Assembly: GCA_002352705.1 (NCBI GenBank)
Contig: DEIW01000205.1
Location: forward strand, 507 to 5,687
Source: Bacteroidales bacterium UBA2764
Lineage (GTDB): Bacteria > Bacteroidota > Bacteroidia > Bacteroidales > Paludibacteraceae
Reading direction: 5' to 3'
Length of the DNA: 5,181 nt
Of this stretch, positions 1 to 5,181 are shown one piece after another. The notes under the pieces are model-generated. The model did no database searches and was not told the origin of the DNA. It saw nothing but the letters and a program-made list of their open reading frames with translations. The position numbers and the translations under genes are program-made. Numbering within the stretch: position 1 is the stretch's first letter; each line of letters begins with the position of its first letter.

Positions 1-102
1 GAGGCGAACCGTCCGCACGTAGAGGGCGGACACGACGCGGTAATCCGCCTACACCGCAAGTCCACACACAACAGCAAGGCAGAAAAGAAACAAAAAACGT
101 GA
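1..102 (+). CDS. C-terminal fragment of an unidentified upstream gene (5' truncated)
   Basis: Frame 1 is open from the window edge to a TGA at 100-102 and gives 33 residues, ending in a basic, Lys-rich tail (...AEKKQKT). This stretch is clearly richer in G+C than the A-rich spacer that follows it, as expected where coding sequence gives way to an intergenic region. I recognise no domain in the fragment and propose no function. Frame 3 is also open here and runs past the promoter to 260, but it would overlap the methyltransferase start, so frame 1 is preferred. The call rests only on an open frame and a composition change, so confidence is low. Confidence 0.35.
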   Translation, partial: EANRPHVEGGHDAVIRLHRKSTHNSKAEKKQKT

Positions 103-165
103 GTAAATACGAACACCTTATGAAAAAGCCCCCTAAAACAAAAGAGAGAAAAAATGTTAAAAAAA

Positions 166-197
166 TTTGGATATTTGCAAGAATTTTTGTAATTTTG
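166..197 (+). promoter_or_regulatory. Bacteroidota-type promoter for the methyltransferase/adenosyltransferase unit
   Basis: A -33 element TTTG (166-169) and a -7 element TAATTTTG (190-197, matching TAnnTTTG exactly) are separated by 20 bp, the arrangement described for the primary sigma factor of Bacteroides. A second TTTG at 174-177 is only 12 bp from the -7 box, too close to serve. Transcription should start about 4-8 nt after the -7 box, near 201-205, which leaves almost no leader before the ATG at 206. An A-rich tract (about 137-165) lies just upstream and might act like an UP element. The rest of the 103-205 spacer holds nothing else I can support. Confidence 0.75.
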
Positions 198-205
198 CAC
201 CATAA

Positions 206-1048
206 ATGGCAAAAAATAGCACATTACATAGGATTTTGTCCTACCTCAAGCACAGCTTGACGGCCTGGAACACCACAGGTGAAGGTATTCATTCTCCATA
301 TCTGTTCGAATTAGTCCGCTTTGTATTGCGCGACGAAAATTCATTTTATTGTTTTGCGGGTATAGAGCGTCAGCGCGAGTTGCTATCGGCTTGTCCTGAC
401 AGTATAGAGGTTGTGGATTTTGGTTCGGCGGGTTCTCCTGAAGGAACCGTCATCTCCCGCCGAATATGTGAAATAGCGTCCACTCATTTAGAGTCCCCCC
501 TGATGGCTCAGAGTCTATTCAGAATAGTGAATTTTCTGACCCAGAAGAGCAACCGCCCTCTGAATATTCTGGAATTGGGCACTTCTCTCGGGATCACGAC
601 TGCGTATCTGGCTTCTGCCAGTAGTTCCAACCATGTTGTTACTTATGAGGGCAGTTCTGAGGTCCTACGTATAGCCAAAGGAGTGTGGAGGCAACTTCAA
701 TTGGAAAATATCCAAAGCGTAGAAGGGAATATAGATAATACGTTATTGTCTTCGTCCTGTTCTGCGAATCATTCAGTGGCAGTCTTGCCGGAAGTATTGG
801 ATTTTGTCTATATAGATGCAAACCATACGTATGATGCCACTATGCGGTATTTTCATTTTCTATCCTCCAAAATGCCGGAAAAAGGCATTATGGTTCTGGA
901 TGATATCCACTATTCCGAGGAGATGGAGCGCGCATGGCAAAGAATAAAAGACGAGGAACGGGTGACGACTTCTATTGATTTGTACCATATGGGAATTCTC
1001 TTTTTTGATTCTCACTATCTCAAACGACATTATATCATACACCTATAA
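206..1048 (+). CDS. Class I SAM-dependent methyltransferase, substrate unknown
   Basis: This 280-residue protein has a Rossmann-fold SAM methyltransferase domain in its C-terminal half. Motif I is LNILELGTSLGITTAYLA at residues 119-136, with the glycine-rich SAM-binding turn at G125-G129. Motif IV-like VYIDANHTY (201-209) and VLDDIHYS (230-237) supply the acidic residues typical of Methyltransf_24/O-methyltransferase-like families. The N-terminal half carries a GEGIHSPYLF motif (25-34) that, from memory, resembles a conserved N-terminal segment (HSPFVF-like) of uncharacterised Bacteroidota methyltransferases. There is no signal peptide or membrane segment, so it is probably cytoplasmic. ATG 206 is the only plausible start, since the promoter ends 8 nt upstream. 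It is followed after 15 nt by the cobalamin adenosyltransferase gene and is likely cotranscribed with it. Family assignment is firm; the methyl acceptor cannot be read from the sequence. Confidence 0.85.
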   Translation: MAKNSTLHRILSYLKHSLTAWNTTGEGIHSPYLFELVRFVLRDENSFYCFAGIERQRELLSACPDSIEVVDFGSAGSPEGTVISRRICEIASTHLESPLMAQSLFRIVNFLTQKSNRPLNILELGTSLGITTAYLASASSSNHVVTYEGSSEVLRIAKGVWRQLQLENIQSVEGNIDNTLLSSSCSANHSVAVLPEVLDFVYIDANHTYDATMRYFHFLSSKMPEKGIMVLDDIHYSEEMERAWQRIKDEERVTTSIDLYHMGILFFDSHYLKRHYIIHL

Positions 1049-1063
1049 TAAATATATAAGAAT

Positions 1064-1594
1064 ATGGCTATTTATACCAAAACAGGAGATCAAGGCGAGA
1101 CTTCCTTGGCCAATGGCGAGCGTATCTCCAAGACAGACAGCCGCATTGAGGCTTACGGAACGGTAGATGAACTCAATAGTTGGGTAGGAATGTTACGCGC
1201 AGCCCTTAATGCGCAAAACGTATCCGCATTAACGAAGTATGAAGAGCAGTTGGCGCAGATTCAGAACAAATTGTTCAATTTAGGAGCCGGATTAAGCGAG
1301 GCTCCGGGCGAGTGGATCAGCGATAATGACGTAAAGCAGATGGAATCATGGATTGATGCCATGCAATCACTTCTGCCGCAGCAGCATGCATTCATCTTGC
1401 CGATGGGCAGTCAGGCAGTGACTTCCTGCCATGTCTGCCGGACTGTATGCCGGCGTGCAGAACGCCGTATGATAGAAGCAAATTCGTCATTATTGTACAG
1501 GCAATATATCAATCGTCTGAGTGATTATCTTTTCGTGCTCTCCCGTGCCATAAGTTATCAATCAGGAGAGGCAGAGTATGTGTGGAAAAATTAG
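1064..1594 (+). CDS. pduO: PduO-type ATP:cob(I)alamin adenosyltransferase
   Basis: This protein transfers the 5'-deoxyadenosyl group of ATP to cob(I)alamin, making adenosylcobalamin (coenzyme B12), in the cytoplasm. The 176-residue length is usual for the family. The N-terminal ATP-binding motif TKTGDQGETSL (5-15) is followed by K23 and by EAYGTVDELNS (29-39). The C-terminal signature RTVCRRAERR (126-135) places R126, R130 and E133 where human MMAB has R186, R190 and E193, all sites of disease mutations. NRLSDYLFVLSR (150-161) completes the family pattern, so the enzyme looks intact. The symbol is the family name only: no propanediol-utilisation genes are visible. The likely role is salvage of corrinoids for a B12 enzyme such as methylmalonyl-CoA mutase, which is an inference from Bacteroidales physiology. 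It lies 15 nt after the methyltransferase gene and has no promoter of its own. Confidence 0.95.
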   Translation: MAIYTKTGDQGETSLANGERISKTDSRIEAYGTVDELNSWVGMLRAALNAQNVSALTKYEEQLAQIQNKLFNLGAGLSEAPGEWISDNDVKQMESWIDAMQSLLPQQHAFILPMGSQAVTSCHVCRTVCRRAERRMIEANSSLLYRQYINRLSDYLFVLSRAISYQSGEAEYVWKN

Positions 1595-1673
1595 CGAAAA
1601 TGTAGAATATTTGACGATTTTATATCTTTTTGTGCTAAAAAACAGCGAAATTTGTAAAATATTGGTTAAAATA

Positions 1674-1705
1674 TTTGCATAGTTCAAAAGTTTTTATTAC
1701 TTTTG
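1674..1705 (+). promoter_or_regulatory. Bacteroidota-type promoter for the T9SS (DUF2795-porP-porK-porL) operon
   Basis: A -33 TTTG (1674-1677) lies 20 bp from a -7 box TACTTTTG (1698-1705), again an exact TAnnTTTG match, with the same spacing as the promoter at 166-197. Transcription would start near 1709-1713, giving a leader of about 16-20 nt before ATG 1729. The whole 1595-1728 gap is A/T-rich and otherwise empty. It contains a weak hairpin of A/T pairs only (TTTTT 1627-1631 with AAAAA 1637-1641), which is not a convincing terminator, so some readthrough from the upstream unit is possible. The match is to the housekeeping consensus; I see no obvious ECF-sigma site. Confidence 0.75.
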
Positions 1706-1728
1706 CACGCTTTTTTGAATTAACTGCT

Positions 1729-1956
1729 ATGTATTGGACGTTAGAATTAGCTTCGAAATTAGAGGATGCGCCATGGCCGGCAACCAAAGACGAATTATTG
1801 GATTACGCAAACCGTATCGGTGCACCAGCAGAAGTGATAGAGAATTTGCATGAGTTGGAAGATGAGGACGAAGAACAATATGAGAGTATCTTGGATATTT
1901 GGCCTGATTATCCGACTCAAGACGAGGACTTTTTCTTCGATGAAGAGGAGTATTAG
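1729..1956 (+). CDS. Small acidic DUF2795-type protein, function unknown
   Basis: This 75-residue protein begins MYWTLELASKLEDAPWPATK and resembles the DUF2795 family (short helical proteins, about 70 residues) in length and in its DELLDYANRIGAP core (21-33), which suggests a small helical fold. The C-terminal half is extremely acidic: about 25 Asp/Glu against 3 Lys/Arg overall, with runs such as EDEDEE and a DFFFDEEEY tail. There is no signal peptide, so it is probably cytoplasmic. An in-frame TTG at 1675 would add 18 residues, but it lies inside the promoter -33 element and upstream of the likely transcription start, so ATG 1729 is chosen. It is the first gene of the T9SS operon, and its last 17 nt overlap the start of porP, which implies coupled translation. 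No role in secretion is established; regulatory or chaperone functions would be guesses. Confidence 0.8.
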   Translation: MYWTLELASKLEDAPWPATKDELLDYANRIGAPAEVIENLHELEDEDEEQYESILDIWPDYPTQDEDFFFDEEEY

Positions 1957-2890
1957 CCTTCTGTTCTGCCTAGTGGCAGTCATTACTGCGAGTGCGCAGT
2001 TTGATCCGCAGATGGGACAATATATGTATTTGCCGACAGCCTATAATCCTGCAGCGGCGGGAGAAGGTGATTTGATGAAAGTAGCTGGTATGCACCGCAT
2101 GCAGTATGTAGACATTACCAACGCTCCGATGAGTACCTGGTTTTCATTCTCTTCGCCGTTTGTGATAGGCAAAACCCGCCATGGAGCCGGAGTGAAATTT
2201 TTGAATGACCGGTATGGATTATTTACTAATCAAGCATTTTACGTACAATATGCTTACCGGCAGAAATTGGGAAAGGGTTATTTGAGCGTAGGAGTTGATT
2301 TGGGTTTCATCAATGTGGGTTTTCGAGGTGATTCGGTGAACCTGAAGGACATGGAGGATGAGTACCACGACGCGGATGACGATGCTATTCCGACGGGAAG
2401 CAAATCGGGAATGCGGTTTGACATGGGAGTAGGCGTTTATTACGTGACACCGACCTGGTGGGTAGGCGGAAGTTACAGCCACTTGACTCAGCCGTCAGTG
2501 GATTGGGATGATTATTCGGCGGTGAAACTGGTGGGAACGATGTATATTTCGGGTGGATATCACTTCAGACTGAAGAATCATCGCGAGTGGATGTTGACAC
2601 CGAGCGCAATGGTGATGAGTGATTTTATCAGTTGGGATGTGAACTTGACGCTGATGTGTGATTACAAAGACCGTTATCGTTGGGGGCTCGGATATAGAAT
2701 AGCCGGAAGCGTAAATATACTACTAGGAGTAGATATTATATCCGGGTTACAGTTGGGATATAGTTGTGAACTGCCGACAAACAAATTGCTTTTGGAGAGT
2801 TACGGCAGTCATGAGATATATTTGGCATATGGTTTTGACATATTAAAACCGAAAAGAACGAATAAATATAAATCAATTAGATATTTATGA
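1940..2890 (+). CDS. porP: PorP/SprF-family outer-membrane protein of the type IX secretion system
   Basis: This 316-residue outer-membrane beta-barrel belongs to the PorP/SprF family. In the T9SS, PorP is an essential outer-membrane component that associates with the PorK/PorN ring assembly and with the peptidoglycan-binding PorE. ATG 1940 is chosen because it yields a standard Sec signal peptide, MKRSISLLFCLVAVITASA, with an AxA cleavage site before Q20. The frame stays open upstream to 1850, but the extension would bury the signal peptide. Mature-end hallmarks follow: QFDPQMGQYMYLPTAYNPA (20-38), the family's 'QYM..P..YNPA.AG' signature. Alternating hydrophobic strands rich in Gly, Tyr and Trp run through the body (e.g. 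WWVGGSYSHL). The C-terminus HEIYLAYGFDILKPK...KYKSIRYL matches the family ending. It overlaps the DUF2795 gene by 17 nt and porK by 4 nt (ATGA). It sits beside porK, so it is called PorP rather than an SprF paralogue. Confidence 0.92.
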   Translation: MKRSISLLFCLVAVITASAQFDPQMGQYMYLPTAYNPAAAGEGDLMKVAGMHRMQYVDITNAPMSTWFSFSSPFVIGKTRHGAGVKFLNDRYGLFTNQAFYVQYAYRQKLGKGYLSVGVDLGFINVGFRGDSVNLKDMEDEYHDADDDAIPTGSKSGMRFDMGVGVYYVTPTWWVGGSYSHLTQPSVDWDDYSAVKLVGTMYISGGYHFRLKNHREWMLTPSAMVMSDFISWDVNLTLMCDYKDRYRWGLGYRIAGSVNILLGVDIISGLQLGYSCELPTNKLLLESYGSHEIYLAYGFDILKPKRTNKYKSIRYL

Positions 2891-4233
2891 AAGTAGCAAA
2901 ATTTTTGCCATTAATCGCTTTGGCGGTAGTAATGGCGGGTTGTAACAAGCCGGCGGGAGAGCTGGTAGGAGCAACAAAAGGAACTAATTTCAAAGAAGCT
3001 AATCCTTATGGAATGTTATTCATCAAGAAAGGTTCTTTCATGATGGGTGCTAACACGCAGTCGGCGGTATTTGAGCAGCCGGATAATATCGTGATGGTAA
3101 CCGTAGATGCATTCTGGATGGATGAAACCGAGATTACCAACAATGAGTATCGTCAGTTTGTGAACTGGGTTCGTGACTCTATTGCATTGACGAATCTGGT
3201 TGCTTCCGGTATGACGGATTATGCTATTCAGCCGAAGGATGAAGATTTCGATGAGGAGAATTACCGCATCGATTGGCGTAAGAAAGTTCCATGGAAGAGT
3301 AAAGAGGAGGATGTAGTAGATGCATTGTCTTCGATGTTCTATTCCGACGGAAGTCTTAATACGAACCATTTGCATTACCGTTATACATGGGTGAATATGG
3401 ATGAGGCATTGCCACAGCGTAATAAATTCGACGTGGCAACGAGTACTTATCCTCCCGGAGCCACAGCACGTGTAGATACGTTCTGGGTAAACGAAGAGGG
3501 CGAAATCCAGGATTCGACCATTTTCCGCCCGTTACGTGAGCCGAAGGATCTGTTGACAGAGAAGATTATCTGTATCTATCCGGATACTTTGGTCTGGGCT
3601 CGTGATTTCCAATTCTCGTATAACGATCCGTTGTTGAAGATGTATTTCAAACATCCGGGATATGCCGAGTATCCTGTAGTAGGCGTAACCTGGGAGCAGG
3701 CGCATGCATTCTGTAACTGGCGTACCAAGTTGTTTAATACCTATTCTACAACAGAAGCAAATGCATACCGTTTGCCGACAGAGGCTCAGTGGGAGTACGC
3801 GGCGCGCGGCGGTCGCAAGATGGCGATGTATCCGTGGGGAAGCAACTATGCCCGTGACGGAAAAGGCTGTTTCTTTGCTAATTTCAAGCCTTACCGTGGA
3901 GCTTATAACGATGATACCGGTACAACAACTATGAAAGTAGCTCAGTTCCGTCCGAATGATTTCGGATTGTTCGATATGGCAGGAAACGTATCGGAGTGGA
4001 CTAACTCTGCTTATCAAACAGCAGCAAATACTCATATTCACGATTTGAATCCTGATTTTTCCTATATGGCTCGTAAAGCCGATCCAGACATTCTGAAACG
4101 CAAAGTTATCAAAGGCGGAAGCTGGAAGGATATCAGTTATTTCATGCAGTGCGGAGTTCGTACGTATGAGTATCAATACGAAAGCCGTCCGTACATCGGA
4201 TTCCGTTGTGTACGTGCGTACATAGGCGATTAA
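2887..4233 (+). CDS. porK: T9SS ring lipoprotein PorK/GldK (FGE-sulfatase fold)
   Basis: This 448-residue lipoprotein forms, with PorN, the large periplasmic ring under the outer membrane in the T9SS. The signal peptide ends in a lipobox VMAGC, making C19 the lipidated N-terminus. The body is a formylglycine-generating-enzyme-like (SUMF1) fold: IKKGSFMMGAN (46-56), DETEITNNEYRQFV (79-92), VVGVTWEQAHAFCNWR (264-279), YRLPTEAQWEYAARGG (294-309), DMAGNVSEWT (363-372), KGGSW (409-413) and GFRCVRA (438-444). The segment at about 98-260 is much longer than in true FGE and carries GldK-type landmarks (YPDTLVWARDF at 231-241, then YNDPLLKMYFKHPGY). Aligned by eye on human FGE, C422 matches C341, but the position of catalytic C336 is S417, so oxygenase activity is not expected and a structural role fits. 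Its ATG overlaps the porP stop (ATGA), so translation is likely coupled. Confidence 0.96.
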   Translation: MKVAKFLPLIALAVVMAGCNKPAGELVGATKGTNFKEANPYGMLFIKKGSFMMGANTQSAVFEQPDNIVMVTVDAFWMDETEITNNEYRQFVNWVRDSIALTNLVASGMTDYAIQPKDEDFDEENYRIDWRKKVPWKSKEEDVVDALSSMFYSDGSLNTNHLHYRYTWVNMDEALPQRNKFDVATSTYPPGATARVDTFWVNEEGEIQDSTIFRPLREPKDLLTEKIICIYPDTLVWARDFQFSYNDPLLKMYFKHPGYAEYPVVGVTWEQAHAFCNWRTKLFNTYSTTEANAYRLPTEAQWEYAARGGRKMAMYPWGSNYARDGKGCFFANFKPYRGAYNDDTGTTTMKVAQFRPNDFGLFDMAGNVSEWTNSAYQTAANTHIHDLNPDFSYMARKADPDILKRKVIKGGSWKDISYFMQCGVRTYEYQYESRPYIGFRCVRAYIGD

Positions 4234-4278
4234 TAAAGAAAATAAAAAAATATCATTAACACATAAGTTATAAAGATT

Positions 4279-5181
4279 ATGGCTACAGAAAAAGCTGCAC
4301 AGCAAGGTTTTGGTGCAAAATTCATGCATTGGTATGAGTCTTACGATGGTAAGAACATTGTAAACATCGTTTACTCGGTAGGTGCGTCCGTCGTTATCAT
4401 CGGTGCGTTATTTAAAATTCTTCACTGGCCAGGAGCCAGTCAGGTGCTGATGGTCGGTATGTTTACCGAGGCTTTCTTGTTCATTATCGGTGCATTGGAA
4501 CATCCGCATCCCGAGTTCCACTGGGAGAACGTGTTCCCGCAATTATTGGAGTACGGAACGAAACCGGAATTGCTTGAAGAGAAATCCAAACAAGCTCGTC
4601 CTACATTGTTAGGCGCAGGTGTAGCAGGCGGTCCTGCAATAGCAGCAACAGGCATAGCACCTCAGGCTCCAGTGGCCGGTGCAGAGAGCCCGGCAGCAGT
4701 AGCAGCGGGCAAGGTTCCGACGCTCAAAGATGAGGATTTGAAGGCTCTGAAAGACGGAATTGCAGATTTGGCCAAGACCGCTACTCAATTCTCGGAGTTG
4801 AGTAAGGTTGCTCAGACAGGTGTCAAGCTGAATGAGAAACTGGCAGCAGCAGAAGTAGCCACAGAGTCTTATACTGCAGCTACAGCTACTCTGGCGCAAA
4901 GTTACGCTCAGGTAAGCAGTGACATGACTAATATTGCAGAAGAAACAAAGGCCTATAAAGCAGGTGTAGAGCAGGTAGGCAAGAGCATTGCTTCGCTGAA
5001 CACTGTATATGAGTTGCAATTACAGGCAGTAAATGCACAGGTAGAGGCTCAAAAGAATGCTTCGGCAGCTGCCAAAGAAGCAGCAGATGCGCAAATCGCG
5101 TTCGCAAACGGTGCCAAGCAGTTACAGAAACAAGTAGCTGACCTTAACGGCATCTACGGAAATATGCTGAATGCATTGGCA
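4279..5181 (+). CDS. porL: T9SS inner-membrane motor protein PorL/GldL (3' truncated by the window edge)
   Basis: The frame is open from ATG 4279 to the last base, giving 301 residues. PorL of Porphyromonas gingivalis is, as I recall, about 309, so only the extreme C-terminus is missing. With PorM, PorL forms the proton-driven motor that powers the T9SS. Two transmembrane helices are visible (about 27-46 and 55-73), joined by the conserved turn KILHWPGAS (46-54). By motif alignment with Flavobacterium johnsoniae GldL (Y13, K27, H30, E49), the equivalents here are Y32, K46, H49 and the membrane-buried E64. After HPHPEFHWENVFPQLL (75-90) comes an Ala/Gly/Pro-rich linker (about 115-158), then long Ala-, Gln- and Glu-rich helices that probably form a cytoplasmic coiled coil (about 160-301). 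A 45-nt A-rich gap separates it from porK, with no promoter or terminator in it. porM should follow. Confidence 0.95.
   Translation, partial: MATEKAAQQGFGAKFMHWYESYDGKNIVNIVYSVGASVVIIGALFKILHWPGASQVLMVGMFTEAFLFIIGALEHPHPEFHWENVFPQLLEYGTKPELLEEKSKQARPTLLGAGVAGGPAIAATGIAPQAPVAGAESPAAVAAGKVPTLKDEDLKALKDGIADLAKTATQFSELSKVAQTGVKLNEKLAAAEVATESYTAATATLAQSYAQVSSDMTNIAEETKAYKAGVEQVGKSIASLNTVYELQLQAVNAQVEAQKNASAAAKEAADAQIAFANGAKQLQKQVADLNGIYGNMLNALA

Noticed and set aside
120..260. Small plus-strand frame (46 residues, MKKPPKTKERKN...) between the upstream fragment and the methyltransferase
   Set aside because: It runs through the promoter at 166-197 and into the methyltransferase coding region in another frame. 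The translation is low-complexity and Lys-rich from an A-rich spacer.
1627..1641. TTTTT-GTGCT-AAAAA hairpin as a terminator after the adenosyltransferase
   Set aside because: It has only five A-T pairs, no GC stem and no following U-tract, so it is too weak to call a rho-independent terminator.
1675..1728. TTG-initiated 18-residue N-terminal extension of the DUF2795 gene
   Set aside because: The TTG is part of the promoter -33 element and the extension precedes the expected transcription start, so it should not be in the mRNA.
1850..1939. Upstream in-frame extension of porP by 30 residues
   Set aside because: It would place 30 mostly charged residues before a perfect Sec signal peptide and overlap the DUF2795 gene by 107 nt. 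ATG 1940 explains the protein better.
3016..3375. Minus-strand open frame (119 codons) inside porK
   Set aside because: Fully antisense to conserved PorK motifs, with no domain, promoter or leader of its own.
3532..4329. Long minus-strand open frame (265 codons) across the end of porK
   Set aside because: It lies opposite the well-supported porK frame and into the porL start. Its product is a Ser/Ile/Cys/Arg-rich sequence with no recognisable domain, typical of an antisense shadow.
4440..5019. Two overlapping minus-strand open frames opposite porL
   Set aside because: They are Cys/Ser/Tyr-rich readings of the Ala-rich porL coding strand. The plus-strand frame is a clear PorL/GldL with correct membrane helices.

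Overview
The window comes from a Bacteroidota genome, most likely a Bacteroidales member of the Porphyromonas/Tannerella/Paludibacter type; I cannot fix the genus. Three things point this way. Two promoters match the Bacteroidota consensus (TTTG, 20 bp, TAnnTTTG). The genes lack Shine-Dalgarno sites and have A/T-rich leaders. The 3' two-thirds carries the core of the type IX secretion system (T9SS), which is confined to this phylum.

Layout, all on the + strand: (a) bases 1-102, probably the last codons of an upstream gene that I cannot identify; (b) an A-rich intergenic stretch ending in a promoter at 166-197; (c) a two-gene unit with a 15-nt gap, made of a class I SAM-dependent methyltransferase (206-1048) and a PduO-type cob(I)alamin adenosyltransferase (1064-1594); (d) a 134-nt A/T-rich gap with a second promoter of the same architecture (1674-1705); (e) a T9SS operon: a small acidic DUF2795-type protein (1729-1956), porP (1940-2890, overlapping it by 17 nt), porK/gldK (2887-4233, ATGA overlap with porP) and porL/gldL (4279 to the window edge, lacking only its extreme C-terminus). 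porM and porN would be expected just beyond the window.

How the genes work together: in the known T9SS, PorL with PorM forms the proton-driven inner-membrane motor. PorK is a lipoprotein that builds the periplasmic ring with PorN. PorP is an outer-membrane beta-barrel associated with that assembly. The DUF2795 gene is the only uncharacterised member of the apparent transcription unit, and its overlap with porP suggests coupled expression. The methyltransferase/adenosyltransferase pair has its own promoter and no evident link to secretion.

The main system here is known rather than undescribed. The points most worth a second look are the near-leaderless methyltransferase promoter, the acidic DUF2795 protein locked to porP, the FGE-type active site in PorK that has lost one of its two cysteines, and the conserved motor residues in PorL. 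I see no tRNA, rRNA, CRISPR array, insertion sequence or convincing rho-independent terminator.
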